The translations under genes and the position numbers were made by a program. This document shows, piece after piece, positions 25,284 through 38,969 of a stretch of DNA of 64,000 bases. The stretch comes from Zychaea mexicana (Eukaryota > Mucoromycota > Mucoromycetes > Mucorales > Lichtheimiaceae). The DNA is taken from contig NW_026516666.1 in the NCBI RefSeq assembly GCF_025766255.1, positions 949,357 through 1,013,356 of the forward strand, in the 5' to 3' direction. Numbering within the stretch: position 1 is the stretch's first letter; each line of letters starts with the position of its first letter. Below the pieces are notes generated by a model that ran no database searches, had not been told where the DNA came from, and worked only from the letters and a program-made list of their open reading frames with translations.

Positions 25284-28200
25284 TTATTCACCTCCTCCTC
25301 CACCTCCTCCTCCTCCACCGCTATCACCACCGCCTCCTCCACTGCTATCACCACCACCTCCTCCACTGCTATCACCTCCTCCTCCTCCACCGCCTCCGCA
25401 ACTGGATGAGCCGCCACCGCCGCTATCAGCTGAGAATCCTGGGTTGCTACAGCCATAGAAACTTTCCAAGGCACTTTTTATGAAAAGAGCGCGAGCTTCG
25501 CTTTCGCTTCTGCTTCCGTCGGTTCGAGAACGATGAGAGTATCCACTGTACGCTTTATAATTAAGGTACATGTCTTCCGGGTAAAACAGAGCTCCTTCGA
25601 ATTTTCCAGGTGGATTTGGAATGAACTCGCACTCCTCCTCCGAGTACCAGTCCACTCCATCAGTCGTCCATCCCCATTTTTGACGCCGTTTGGAATATTT
25701 ACGACGCATGACTCCATACGTGTTGTATCGTGCGATCCACCATTCATGATTTTTGTCTTCGGGCTTTAGATACTTCATAAATTCTACATCTTCAGAACTG
25801 AAGCATCTCTTGCCGATAAATCTAATCGGGTTTTTGTTGCGAGCCACTACAATTTGACTACGATATGGTATTCGTCCGAAGCATCTCTTGTCTGTTGGGA
25901 AATGTGGAGCCCTTGGTGGGTAAGTTACTGTTTCTATATTTCATAATAAAGAGCGTCAGTAATCGTTCATTTCGGTCTCGGTCATAAGAGTATACAATTT
26001 ATCTTAAGAGACATCCATGAATCCCTTACCAATGCTATTATAAAGCATCCTCATAGTGGTTAGTCGGACTGTATTCGCTACAAGCGAGCTACACGTAAAA
26101 GAGGAACTCGCATTGCTTACCGTCTAACAACTTCCTTTGCAGGAGAAATGTCATCAAGAAAAGATCTATTGGAAGATTGCAGTTTTTTTTTGGCAAGGTT
26201 TGTTAATACATCATAAAATTCCATAGATAATATTGCCCTTTTCTCTTTGTCATTCGCTTACCCAATATATCCGTATCCAGTGTGTGCGACAGTATCAAAA
26301 ATCAGCTCGCGCACAGTATTACTATTGCTGACAGATTCTGATCGACATTCTTTCCGGTGATAGCTCACATCAGCTAGTCTATAGTGGTTTTAAACAACGA
26401 AGAAGATATACGTCGTTACTACTATTGAATCTAGATATTTTCCGTAGTACTTGAAAGGAAAAAAATACAAAATCAAGAAAAGAAAAGCGTCTCCTTACGT
26501 TATGCTTTTGTTGATGTTTGATTTCTCGAATAATTTACTTTTAAGCACAGGGTACTTCCGAACCTTGTGAGCCGCTTTTTTGGAAAACGTATGCGCAATA
26601 CCACCCTTTAAACCAGTGAGGCTAATGGAAAGCCGCGGTACCAGTGATGACGGTACTTCTGACCATGCTGTTTCTGTTGCAAGGACATGCTCTTTCAGTT
26701 GAGAAGGGGCAATGGTATCGTCGTGGTTGGGAACTCGACTGAACCTTTGATTCTGCATGAACCTGAAATACCGGGCGGGATGCAGCATATGTATATGCCA
26801 GGCCAAATCTATAGTAAGATTAACACACAAATGATTAATAATAATGCTACAAAAAAAAAACGAGTGCACATTATAGCTCTCTTTCTTTGATTGGTGCACA
26901 GGACTTACCGATCATCCACGTGGGAAGAAGAAGTTGCTCAGTCTTTTGGTTCTTTATAAGAAGCAAAAAATCATGATAGTCCTTTATGGCCTGTGGAAAT
27001 TCGATGCGTGCAGGATCTTTCCATTTTGGTGATATTTTAGTTACCATGGTGGCGACGAATTCTCGTTGTTGATGCATGGCCTGGATTAGATCCAGCGAAA
27101 ATGATGTTGGATTGTTCTTATATGTGCTTCGGATAACGTTGATGAAACCTGTAAGCTCATTAGTATAAAGACAACTATAATTGCTACTACTAGATGCTGT
27201 CTCGTAGTGTGGTTCTTTACCTTCGGCATCTGAGGTAACAATCGCCTCGTTCTCTTTTACATATTGAAGTTGTTCATTTCCTCCTTGTTCATGACTAGAA
27301 TCAAAGCCAGACACACCATTGCTGCCGTTGATCTTGTACTTGGCGTCACCATGGTGATTAATCAAGTCCAAGACCATCTCTATGTTTTTGCTGCCTCGAA
27401 ACTTATCCTTTTGTAATAGAATCTCCTGACATAATTTCTTGTGGACGGCTTTCGCGTTCGAGTTATGCGATCCTTTGCTATTCAACTGCAAACCCCTATA
27501 GATTGTCATGGTATGTAAGCACCGAATAAGTCACTTTTTCATCTAAGAGTTTCTTGCCAGCTAGAGAAAACGCACTTGATGTTGTAAGGTACTGATTCAA
27601 GTATATTTGCAACTGCGAGTGACTCGATCGTGTTATCTGGATACTGGCAAGTGAGAGCTGGGCATTTCAGAGCAACACTGGGATTCATTCGAAAGGCTGC
27701 ATAATCCTCCCTGTTATATGTAATACTAGTGAGATGAAAGGGGTATTATCCACGATGCCTCACTTGGCTCCCTGTCGGTATCCTCACGCCAATAAACTTC
27801 TGTACTACTTACCAGCTTTGAACATATATCTTTGTGCTACATGATGCGCAACGAATATAAAGAGCTTGTCGCGCATGTGATATCTCGTCAGCTCCTCTGA
27901 TATCAGTGCTTGAGGAATAATAATTTTGTGCCTTGATTCGATCGACACGTGTTTGTTTTAGATAAGTTCTGTCCAGGTTCCGAGGATATACAAAGAAGTC
28001 ATCCAACGGTGTTCTATAATTATACAGTTTGCTCTTCTTGGCTTCGTACTATATGAAGCAATGAAAAGGTGAATAGCGAACGTATTAGATGGTAACGATG
28101 ATGGATTTTTAGTATAGAAATTAGAATGGTAACAGTGCCATTTATACTCTAGCTTATAGCTGCTTCTTCTGCATGTGGCACAGTATCGATTGTACATACC

Positions 28201-28741
28201 ATTGCTTTTAGTGGGAAGTTGTGTTCCCATTTAAGATCCTTGAAGACATGATTGCTATAATTACGGTACTCAATATCATCACGGTATCGGTAAGGAGAGA
28301 GTAAGTGTGCATGCCATGCATAAGCAATGTCTGATCAGTGTTAAAGACCAAAATATAAATTATCGATATTATATTGTTAGTACTTTCCAAAAATTTACTG
28401 AATTCTGTATACAAAAGTATAGACGAACCCAATGGAATAGGTTGATCCCTTATAAATACACGAGTTGTGTCCATTTGACGTTGACGGATAAACTCCAAAT
28501 ATCGTCTCTCGGCCGCCACAACATATAATTTGAAAATTTCGGGTTCGAGTGATTGTTCTACTTCGTAGAAACTTTGCAGTAGAGACATGTAGTAGAGACA
28601 GTTTTCCACTGATACTACTTTGTCCAATTCAGGACCGCAGTTTCTGTAATCGATAACGCGTGCATTATCAAGCCTTCGACCGTCCAATACTATCTCCTTG
28701 TATTCGATACCGCGTGCGCTGTGAAATTTTTGACCATCCAT
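25284..28741 (-). CDS. glycine-rich-domain (DUF1399/GRDP-type) protein, copy A
   Basis: Eleven exons: 28741-28429, 28330-28200, 28048-27813, 27710-27576, 27495-27221, 27148-26909, 26808-26499, 26378-26262, 26165-26121, 26088-26030 and 25933-25284; 836 residues with all phases closing. The GRDP/DUF1399 hallmark, an invariant WHxHxLxPxRY-type helix, occurs twice: DIAYAWHAHLLSPYRY and DLAWHIHMLHPARYFRFM. The C-terminal part has a Trp/Tyr-rich segment (NHEWWIARYNTYGVMRRKYS and KWGWTTDGVDWYSEEECE) and ends in a pure Gly/Ser/Asp low-complexity tail. Function is unknown in fungi; plant relatives are linked to stress and development. The ATG at 28741 aligns with the start of copy B, although the frame is open further upstream. 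The 72-nt intron 5 is in frame and stop-free, so it could be retained. Exon 6 and exon 9 have exactly the same length as in copy B. Confidence 0.83.
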
Positions 28742-29768
28742 TGTTGTCGTTATAAAGCTTGCTGGGAAAAGAATTGGGTGTTGTGGGAAGAAAAGAGGAA
28801 CGAAGAGGAGTTGGAAGACAGCAGTTTGAAATATATTACTGCTGAGTAAACTATGGTTGTGGATCGGAGATGGCGCAGCATATAGTGATCCATCTGTTGC
28901 GCGTGTAGTTCTCATTATGGCTACGCTTTTATATGGCTTTATTTGGACATATACACCAACTTCGTAGATGCGCTTTCTTATATCAGTCATCGGGTAACAA
29001 AATGCTCAGCAAAAACTGAGGTTTCCATGGTTGTTTCGTGTCGCTGTCAATTTCAGTAGTAACGAAAAAAGGTGTAGTAAAATCATATTTCCTGACAGGA
29101 TTCTGTGGTGTATGGAGGCCGAATACATAACAAGCATGTCTTCACTTGTTCAAATTTTTATGGCCACGAATGTTAAATTAGAATGTCGAAACTAGAATAC
29201 TCTATAGATAACGAGCCAGATTAAAGAGAAACCAATTGATGTCTCCACACTCTTCGTTTAAGAGCTCAGAAAAATATACTATTCGGGATACCCTACAACC
29301 GGCTACACCGTGATTGTCATTCCTGCGCAACCAAACTATGAAAAATATGTATTACACATCTACCTATCAGAAACATTATTTGTTCAGTTTCAGAAGTTAA
29401 TGTTATATGACTACAGAGTAAGCTCGATGGGCATTGTAGATGAAAAATATGTCATCTTCTCTAGGTGCAAAAATGCAGCAACAGTAACGAGCGCATAGAG
29501 CAATATTTACGAGACACTAGTAACATAAATACTCCTGGGATAATATGTAAATTTTAGAGAATCTATATATATAACGCGACTACGCTAAGGGAAGGAAAGG
29601 TGCCGTTATGTAGGCAATATGTTTAGATAAAAAAAAATACAGGAGATGGAGTTCAAGAAGTAGTGAATACAGCAACAACAACCAATTTTTTTGTAAGAAA
29701 TATGCTACATAGAAAGAGGACGGGTCCGACCACTGTAAATATGAACGCGTTCTATGTGAGTGCAAAGA
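28742..29768. other. intergenic, no gene seen
   Basis: Upstream region of GRDP copy A and downstream region of the SUR7-like gene. Plus-strand frames such as 29310-29498 show no splice logic or motif. AT-rich throughout. Confidence 0.5.
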
Positions 29769-30911
29769 TTAATAGCGGTGCTGATGCATGTTTGGTGTAT
29801 CCGACGAATACGAATGACGTTCATAGTATTCGTATGAATGGTTATGCTCCCGAGCGCTTCTTCTAGCAAAACAGCTTGCGATGAAAAAGCCAAACGCGAT
29901 TACTTGACAACCACATGCAGCACCAACAATATAGATAGCGGGACCGTAGTAGTACATGATGCCATCGACAGATCGTGCCAACTCTTCGAAGACAGTCCGG
30001 TAAAGCACAACACCAATTCCAACAGCTACACCGCCACACACAGCGCCAGCAAGACTAGCCAATGCGCCAATTGTTGGCAGAACATTGTTTTTTCGCATTC
30101 TTCGCATCATCATACCAACTATAGTAGTAATATACAGTAGCATTAAAGCAACCATACATTCGGCATGAAAAGTGATTACATACATACTTAGTAATGCTGC
30201 GAGCGTGGAAAAGAGAAGAGGAGAAAGAGAGAGAGAATAAAGTATTTTCACTTAATCCTTACCAACCATGCCAGTAAAAGATAGAATTGCTGAAGGAAGA
30301 ATCATAACCATGATTTTTTGTACCTTCAGTGTTCCGCCTGCGTAATCTTCCACTACTTGTTTGATTTTAGCATTCACGCTTAGATCTATATTGTTGACCG
30401 CGGCAAGCTGATCGATATCTAAAGATACAGTAAATGAACGGACGGCGGTGAAAAGGTCGGTTTCGATAAAAGAAATTGTTAGAGCAATCAGAGTCTCTTC
30501 TTTCTTATCGTAACGTATGATGCGTGATAGGGTGTTGGACTAATTGTATACGTCTCTTGCTGTGATAGATCCACAACCGTACCCAATATCGAGTAATATA
30601 TTGGATTTTACAACAGTTACGATATGTTGCATACTCCACCGAAAGAGAGTCTCAGAAAAAAACATACCAAGGGTATACATCATTGTCTTTGGCGTGCAGG
30701 AATCGACAGTAGAATCGTTTTTGAAGATGCATGAGCTATAGAATCCGTATCGTATAGATTGATCTGTCTTAGTCTGGCTCCCTTGGGCAATGTAGACTTT
30801 TTGTAAGATCGGCGAATTGTCCACCGTGATGCCCAGGTTTGCAAAGATCAATAGGACCAGGGCGAACATTGAGAAGAATAACGCAATGAAATGCGACCGT
30901 TTATGCGCCAT
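29769..30911 (-). CDS. four-helix membrane protein of the SUR7/PalI (Rim9-like) type
   Basis: Three exons: 30911-30668, 30418-30263 and 30118-29769; 249 residues. A first hydrophobic helix (FIALFFSMFALVLLIFANLG) is followed by an extracellular-type segment with two cysteines (YGFYSSCIFKNDSTVDSC). Three more helices follow (MVMILPSAILSFTGM; ALASLAGAVCGGVAVGIGVV; AIYIVGAACGCQVIAFGFFI), then a short Tyr/His-rich cytosolic tail. This layout matches SUR7/PalI proteins, which act at eisosomes or in ambient-pH signalling. The assignment to either role is not possible here. Intron 1 is about 250 nt, and its 3' part is open in one frame, so an alternative longer second exon cannot be excluded. A pyrimidine-rich tract precedes the last exon. 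Confidence 0.68.
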
Positions 30912-31864
30912 GACGAGACTGTTGCTGCTAAGATTCTGATGCTGAAGTGATTATAATGAAAGGAATGGTGGCCGTAACAAAATCTATATGTTGGGGCTGG
31001 AGATTTGCAGAGGATGGTGAAGAGAGGAAGGGTGGAAAAGGATAGAGAAGGAGAATATCTGGGCTGTACACAAACAGAAAAGGTAGAAAAAGTTAAGTGA
31101 GAGGAGGAGTGGGATCAAAATTGCAAATTAACGTCTGTGTGACATTTGCGCAACCTTCTTTTAGATGATCGTCTTTACAACAATACCGCCTTGGCTCTTT
31201 TAGACTCACGATCTAACTGTTTTCTGCATTGTGGAAAACAGGAACACCGCGCTTTTGCTCCCTATATTTATACTAGACGATGATGATGCGTATGCAAAAA
31301 TAAGCTTAGTGTGAGTTTCATACACACTGACAAAATGGAAAGGGTAAATGCCTTTCTGCTTTTACTTTGCATCGGTGTACACAAGTATATCTATCTGAAG
31401 AGCGAGCCGAGCGGAAACATTAACGCGCAATAAAAAGTCGATTTATGACGATGCATCAAAAACTGAGATCGCCGGCGCGCACAGTATCTTATTTGTACAG
31501 CCAATAAACAGGGTAAAAGAACATCATTACTTCCAGCTGTTACACTCATCAAACGGGTGTGCAATATCCGTTCGTTGGGATGCATTATCATGAAGGAAAC
31601 GATCATTCCTACTAATGCGTAGCCAGCTGGCACAGTGCGTCATCATACACTACTCCGTTTATAAATGTCGGGTAAGGCATGTCTTGTCATACAAGCAAAT
31701 CAGAAGGTGTTGTTCTTGCTTCCATCTAAAGCTTGAACTATACCAGTTCACCATACAAAATGTTCTCCGCTTTCCATAATAGCAGTTTGCTATACATACT
31801 AATCCTATGCTTTTCTCTTCTTCATTATGCAATATGTACAAGTTTGTGTATGTGTAAATCTGAA
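30912..31864. other. intergenic, no gene seen
   Basis: Spacer between two minus-strand genes. The first 150 bases are purine-rich on the plus strand, as at other 5' ends in this window. The minus-strand frame 31391-31633 has no supporting motif. Confidence 0.5.
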
Positions 31865-34800
31865 TTACAGCTCTCCTTCTTCAGCACTTCCCTCTGCCTC
31901 CTGAGATCGATCCAGCGTTTCCAGTTGCTTAGTCAATTTGGCAATCTTATTTGCGTCAACGGATTGTTTGACCTTCGCACGAGAGTTCTCCATCTCCAGG
32001 TTTCGCTTCTCCTCGGTACACTTCTTCAGTTCTTCTGTTGATATTGACAAGTCCTCAGTTGTCTTTTGTAAATCCTTTCGCAGTTTTTCAAGTTCCTCTT
32101 GTGATTTTTTGCTTTCTTCTGCAAGTGTGGCCTATAACATAACCAAAGGGATGCTATTAGTTCATCCATCCAGCGCACGTCTAATTATATAGATAACAGT
32201 CTCTCTTTTATAAAAATAAACAAATTACCTTGTCAGAAATTATGGATCGAGTCTTGGCGAGAAGATCCTTGTGTTTTCTCTGCAGGAATTATATTGGTTG
32301 GTCAATGCAATCTTTGTATAAAATTAATGGAATCAGGCGGTTCTCTGCTGATACTGATTACTTACTTGGAGTGCTTCATGAGCATTGGCCTTTTGTCGCA
32401 GTTGACTTTCTTTTTCTTCGACTAGTTTTTGTAGTTCCTTTTCACGGTTAGATGAATCATGCTGGTGGATAAAACACCAAAGTTAGTATTATAAATATAC
32501 ACACGGGACAGAAAGCTTATTGATATATCATACACGTACGGATGCAGTTTGACCTTTCAGCTTGTTTTCCGCTTCGGTCCATCGTCGCTTAAGAGTTGCA
32601 GCGATATTTTGCATTTTGGTAACCTATCGTAGATAGATACAAATATATTAGTAGAAACGAAATAAAAAGAAGTCTCATTACCAAAAAGACCTACATTTTG
32701 TTTCGTAGTTTCCAATTCATGATTGAGGCTCTTTAATTTCTGATCAAGCTCGGCTTTAGTTGCGTCAGATGCCTGCACCTGCTTTTTAAGAGCTTCACAT
32801 TCGTCTTTGAAACGCTGGTGTTCAGTAGGATCGATGCGCTAAATAAGAGATTGATAATTAATCAAGTAGTAAGCATTATTAGGTCGGCTGTTATGGTAAA
32901 TTTTACTTTCGCATGCTTGCTTTGTACCAGTCTCTAGTGACACTTACGTTGCTCTTTGATAACACTTGATTTGTCCATGTGCTCCATTGCTTCCGTGTTT
33001 CTTCTACCACCTTCATTGTATCTTCATAATTCTTGGCCTTGGATTCAAGCTCTCGAACTCGTGCTACGTGAAGGTGGATCAGTGTTTTGAATGAAATCGA
33101 GGAAGACGAGTAGCAACAGCCAACTATCTCTTCAAAAACAATATGTGTAATGAATTGATTACCTTGCAGAGGTCCTACTGCTGTGTCCTTTTGTGCCAAG
33201 TCCTCACGAAGTGTTGCCACCACCTTTTCAAATTCTGCAACCTTTTGTTGCAAACGCTCATTGCTTTCTTTGTAGGTCGCTGCTTGGTGTTTAGCATCCG
33301 TACTAGAACGCGAGTATTCTTCTCCCATGCGCAGATTCTCGGAGCGTATTTTCTCGAGCTCTGTTCTCGTGGATTCCAGCTGCTTGCGCACAAGTTCCAA
33401 ATGCAGCATTGCCCGATCACTTTCTTCACGAGCTTCGTTAAACTGACTATGCAGGATATCGTTCTCGTGTCGAAGAGAAGCGTTCACCTCGCGCAACGTC
33501 ACCACAGTACGATCAGATAGATCCGCAATGAGTTTGGCATGTTCGGCTGGTGATAAGGTTGATTTTTGTGTCTCGGCAACTGTGTTAAGAAGTTCACCAT
33601 GTGTCTTGGACAGACTGGCAAGTTGCGTTCGTACTTCCTCAAGCCTAGCAAAACGAAATAAATAGCAAAAGAGGAAAGATGCTTATGTCAGACAGTCCAA
33701 TCTTTCAAGATTATGTATTCAATAGCACACTTACTGAGCACGCAATGCGTTTTCTTCCGTTTGAGACTCCTCCTTTGCCGTAATTGCTGTAAGTTGTGCA
33801 GCCTTGAGTTCTGTCGTTATGCTATACAGCTCAGCTTCACTCTTGGCCAACTTGGCAGCAAGAGCCGATCGTTCGGAGCGTAACTCCTGGATGGTGCAGG
33901 TAGTCTGCGTGCGTGTCTCGTTCGCGGAATACAGTTTGGTTTCCATCTCGCTGATGCGCTGTGTGTTCGCAGACAACTTGTCGTGGAGCTGCTCGATCTC
34001 TTGCTCCCGTGTCTTTTGTTCCTCTTCAAGCTGCTGCGTACGGTTCTTTTCACTTTGGAGTTGCTCTTCCAAATCCGATTTTTCTTTCTTGAGGGTATCA
34101 TTCTCCTCGACGGCAGTTTCCATCTCCTTAATGCGAACGTTGCGTTCTTGCAAAGCTGTATGCACCTTTGTCAACTTGCCACGGGCCTCATTGACATAAT
34201 CATCATGCTCTTGTTGTAGTGCTGTTGCTTGCTGGTTGATGACATCCAGGCGTCCCTTGTAGAGCGTCACTTGCTTGTTGAGTTCATTGATCTCGTCGTG
34301 CGCTGCGGATAGCTTCATACGGAAATTCTCGGGATCACCATCGCCCATGGTCATATTTGCTTCCCTAAGCTCACGTTCCGTGGCTGTCAGTTTGTTTTCG
34401 AGTACAAGACGCTGCTCATTGGCTGTTGACACGTCCTTCTCAAGTTGTATGCGCTCGGCTCGTACGTGGTTAAGTTCTTTTTTGAGATCAGCAACCATAG
34501 GCTTCCAGTGTTCTTGCTCGCGCTGCGTGTAGTCTTGTAGCTCCTTTTGTGTGGTATCGACCTTGTCGCGCAACAGTCGCAGCTCCTTTTCTCTCACTTT
34601 GAGCCGGCTGCTGAGGATCTCGTTGATCTTCTCGCTGCTGCTGGCTTCACCACCGATACCGGCCGCAGTTACTTCTTGTAGCATTGCATTGACTTGCTGA
34701 TGATCCTGTTCAAGCTTCTTATTCACTTCAATCAACTGTTGCACTTTTTCGTTGCTGAATTGGAGCTCATTCTGGATCATTTGTTGTTCTCGCTGTAAGG

Positions 34801-37356
34801 TTTCAGCAGTATTTTGAACATTGATAAGCTCTGTGCGCTTTTGTTCAAGCATAGCATCGCGTGCCTCCAAGCGTTCCACAAGTTCCTTGTTCGTAGCGCC
34901 TAGCTCTTCCTCACGGTTCGAATGTAACTTGAGAGCTTGAACAAGTCGTGCATGTTCTGTTTTGACGTGCGACAGCTCGGTCTCGATTTTCTTCCGCTCC
35001 TCGTTTGCATTTGCTGCGTTGGTGACTGCACTTTCAAATTCACATCGAAGGCGTGCCAAGTCCTGTTGCATCCCTTGGTAGAATTCGTCCTTGCTCGATT
35101 CGAGTTGCTCAATACGTTGCTGATACTGTTTAACCTTTTGTAGTAGTTCTGTGTTGATAAACGGTGATGTACGCTTGATGTTCTCCTGTAGTGCCTTTTC
35201 GCTTAAGCGTATTTTTTCTGTAGCCTCAGAGAGACTATTAAAAGACGAGGTTGTGTTAGTAAATGACTTCATCCGTTTTGATACTGTTTCAGCGAAACAT
35301 ACAGCGAAAAGATAACGCTCAAGGTTACCTTGTTCGTAAAGAGCTGGATGTACTTTGAAGATCACTGATTTCCGCCTCAGCAGTACTGATCTTTTCACTG
35401 TAATTGCGTTGCATATCTTGCAATTGCTTGTTAGATCTGTTGATTTGGTCCGTCTTGTTTCGGATATGCTGGTTGCTCAGTTCAAGTTCACATTGTAAGC
35501 TTTGGTTTTTCTTGATGAGTTCTCCGACATTCTTGAAGACAAGTTGTTCATGGGGTGCATTCGGCGAGATATCGGAAAGCGAGTCGAGATCTACGGATTG
35601 ATCCACAAAAGGAGCAAGAATCTCGCTGCTCTGGACTTCGCGTAATAAGTACTGCAGCTGGTATGTCGTGTTTCCGAGCTGTGTGCTAAGCTTGTCGTTC
35701 TCTGCCCGCAGATTTGCAGCCTCTTCTTTCAGTTGCGTAAACTATACGAAGAAATTACCGGTATTGATGTAAATACAAAGGTTGCAAATACGCTGTATGC
35801 ACAAACACACGCGCGTAGATGAATGTATGAGCTACCTCTTGGCCGGTGGGTATTTCGCGGGACAAAGCATCGACATTGGAGCGCAGCTCCTGATTTTCTT
35901 GTGCGAGTTGACTGTATTGTGTATCCTTCGCTGTCCAATCTGCCCGCAATCTGGTACACAGGGCTTCATAGCTATCCCGTTGAGCAATCAAATCTTTTTG
36001 ATCCTTGTTGTATTGGCTAATGTCAATGCTACTGCTGTCGGGGCCACTAAATTCCAGTGCATCCAGTCGACTTTGCAGTTGATCGTTTTCTGTCTGTAAT
36101 CGCTGCTCGACCTCTAGGTGCGCCTCCCGATTTGCTTCGATGGTAGACCGCATTCGTTCATGCTCGGCCTTGGATTCGCTCAGTCTTTGTTCGTATATAT
36201 CGACCAAGAGCCGATGATCGTTCCTGATGTGCGCATGGTTCTCTGTGAGTGCTGCATATTTCTGTGTAAGTGACTCTACTTGAGCAGCTGCTGATTCCGA
36301 TTTGTTTTGAGACTGAAGCAGCTCGAGTCGCAGTTCCTGATTAGCGCTTTGCAATGCAACATGAGCGCGTTCCAGTTCGAAGCGTTCCGCTTCATACGCT
36401 CGCGTTTCATCTCTCTAATAAATGCGAGAAAATAGCCTAGGTTACTATCCACTTTTTCCTTCCTATCGTGCCTATTTACCCTTGAAGTCCAGACATCGCG
36501 AAGGCTTTTTTGGGTTTCTCTTAATTCCTGTTGGGCTTTGGTTTTTTCAGAAACGAGGGTATCGACCCGCCTCTCAAGATAGTCCAGTCGCGACTGCATA
36601 AAAGGTACAGGCTCTTGGTGTCAGCATATCTCTCATGACACACTAAAACACTAGATATAACTGCTATGCAGAAAGACAAACTTCAAAGACAAACCCGATT
36701 CTTTTGATTCGTGGCATCAACATCGTTTTTTTCAAACTTGAGCGTGGTGTATTGCTTTTTCAACTCGCTGTTTTTTTGAACAAGCTCTTTATTGCTTTCT
36801 AAATAACAAAGAAATACGTATACATTAGCGATTCCGCGACCCTTATACGCCCTACATATAAAGCTTCCACTACCATTCAGAACACGTTAACCTTTTTTAC
36901 CTTTAACCAAAGTAAAACTCGAAGTTAAATTTGCAAGTAATTCGCTCAGCTTGCGTTCGTTTGAGCTGCTTTTGTCATGTTGAAGCGTAACGTTTTGTTT
37001 TTGCACTTCAAGTTCGGATGCTCGCGCCTGAGCAGCTTGTAATTCGAATCGGATCCGCTGCAACTCATTGCCTGCAGAATGGATTTATAGAGAGAATAAT
37101 TAATCACCTTGTTTTGTTTCGCCTGTTTCGAGCGCGTTGGCTAAAATAAAGAATTGCACACGTACGTAAAGTCTCTTGGTTGTGTTCAGAATTCTCGTGT
37201 AGCCGTTGTAAATCGTTGTACTTGACCGTCAACGCATCGTAGTTCAAGCCTGTAAATGTATACATAGTGTCAAAAACTCCTTAACTTGTTTTGAGGCAAT
37301 TCTTATTTGATAATGATACCTTCGTCAAGCGCCAAAGCAGCGGTTAACGTGGACAT
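31865..37356 (-). CDS. MLP1: TPR/Mlp1-type nuclear pore basket coiled-coil protein
   Basis: Nuclear-basket scaffold that forms long filaments on the nucleoplasmic side of the pore. Fifteen exons: 37356-37320, 37249-37166, 37071-36901, 36798-36695, 36593-36480, 36414-35836, 35741-35329, 35234-33735, 33644-33163, 33063-32948, 32838-32695, 32623-32540, 32461-32366, 32279-32229 and 32131-31865; 1413 residues with all phases closing. Nearly the whole protein is heptad-rich coiled coil. TPR-family landmarks include the break TTYQLQYLLREVQSSEILAP, the following Asp/Ser segment, KNQSLQCELELSNQHIRNK, and KQWSTWTNQVLSKSN. The protein is shorter than yeast Mlp1 or human TPR (roughly 1900-2400 residues) and ends soon after the coiled coil (EAEGSAEEGEL), without the long low-complexity tail. 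An Mlp-like identity is well supported; one-to-one orthology is not. Confidence 0.85.
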
Positions 37357-37499
37357 GTGGAACGATCAAGAACGGGAGGAGAAAGAACTGGTCGGCGTAT
37401 GTCAAATCACTGTGCTGCCTCAAAGAATAGCAGCACTTTTAACGTCAGCCAATCATAAAGCATGAAGAGTTCAATAGACAGTAAGATGGATATCGTAAA

Positions 37500-38969
37500 T
37501 CATGCTTCTTTAATATCTTCTACTAGTTCCTCCATTTTCTCTTTCGCTTTTGTTTTTAACCCTATTGAGGAGGCGTCGTCTTGGGTTCTATTACTATTAT
37601 TACTAGGATCGTTATTTTTATTACTGTTCGTCTTGCCTTCCTGCTCCTCCTGCTGTTGTTGCTGCTGTGTCTTTTTATCCCGTTCTTCCCACATTTTCGG
37701 CACCTTGACCTTGACAAACATTGGATACACCAATTTATCAATATAAACATTCCGTAGTTTGGTAGTGATCAAATCTGTCAGCTTTGGAAGGTCTTCGAGC
37801 TTTGTCCGTGAACCGATCAAGGAGCGTACATTAAAGTCGAGTACAAAGTCGGAATAGGAAGAAATGGCGATATAGCGTTCGAGCGGTCGTTCTGGTTTTG
37901 TGGTAGTTTCAGGCGGATTGATCAGTTCAATGGTCAGCTGCGTAGTAAAATGCAAATGATGAATTAGTTTGGCAACGCCACTAAGTATCACATGTGTTCC
38001 CCCTATTTAATTGTCTTACCGTTCCAGAGAACCGAACAACGGACAAGAGGAGCGACACGGGTAATGCGGCAAAAGCTTGCTTGGGCCAGTTGAGGATAAG
38101 TTGTGTTTCCATCCCCAGTGTGATTTGATCATTATACTCAAAATCGATTTCAGCTCTCTACACATGTGCACATCCTTTCAGTATTAGAAAGCGAATAATA
38201 CAAGTACCGTTTCTATAGGATGATATACCATGGAACCAATGTCATCGGATGGTCGTATACGAGCGCTGCTGAAAATCGGAAATTCTTCACCCAACTTGAG
38301 TTCAGTGACATGAATAGGTCCCTGTATACCCACATTATTATTAAGTTCCTTTTTGTTGTCACGAATGTAAAAAGAAATTACCGTGGTAACCACACGGTTC
38401 GAAAAATTAAATTTCTTACGACGAAATTAGGCCGAACGCCACCATTTAACACTTCATCCACAGCTAATATCAGTCTGTTGTTAATAGTTGCGTCGTCTCG
38501 ATATGCCATCAGAGCTTGTGCCAAAAGTACGTTAAGCCAGTCTGTGCTTTCTGGTGGGTGGTGAATGACATCGTAGTACGTTTTTGAGGTAATGTATGCT
38601 GCCGGTAATTGGCCTGCCGCGGCAGCATTCGCCCGAGAAGGTGGGGATGTCGATAACCGTGAAGGGATATATCTCTAAAACAATGTGTTGTGCAACCGGC
38701 ATTGTTAATCATAGCTGCCCTAATGAAGTGTCATTTCTTATGCAGCTATGCGAGAGCATGTGACAACAGAATACCTTTTTGACGCGCTTGACATCTTCCA
38801 TTAATAAATAGCGTAACGCCAGTACAATCACGACAATGACTGAGAGTTGACCAAGCATAAAGCCCTTCATGAAAGACAATGTGCTACTTCGCATGCATGT
38901 TTGTACTGATAATTCTTCTCGAAAGTAATCCAGCACTTCTGGCGCTGCCGTTATAGGCGTTGGCTGCAT
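37500..38969 (-). CDS. MMM1: maintenance of mitochondrial morphology protein 1 (ERMES, SMP domain)
   Basis: ER-anchored subunit of the ER-mitochondria encounter structure that carries lipids. Five exons: 38969-38775, 38674-38420, 38321-38208, 38157-38020 and 37937-37500; 379 residues, all in phase 0. The N-terminal membrane anchor FMLGQLSVIVVIVLALRYLL at about 35-54 is the most recognisable MMM1 motif. The SMP domain starts at about residue 105 with STDWLNVLLAQALMAYRDDA and continues through IHVTELKLGEEFPIFSSARI, FAALPVSLLLSVVRFSGT, and SRTKLEDLPKLTDLITTKLR. The C-terminus has a Gln/Asn-rich, charged tail. It lies just downstream of, and on the same strand as, a GPI-type protein gene, and it is followed by TPR/Mlp1 on the same strand. 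Confidence 0.94.

Noticed and set aside
25284..25410. Gly-codon repeat as a transposon or minisatellite boundary
   Set aside because: It is in frame and encodes the Gly-rich tail expected for a GRDP-type protein; copy B has the same kind of tail.
30419..30536. Longer second exon in the SUR7-like gene
   Set aside because: The stretch is open, but its phase does not fit the donor at 30668, and its 3' end is a typical pyrimidine-rich intron end; the shorter exon starting at 30418 closes the frame.
33804..34532. Long plus-strand open frames antisense to TPR
   Set aside because: They are shadows of the coiled-coil gene; their Ser/Leu/Cys composition is what reversed Glu/Lys/Gln codons produce.
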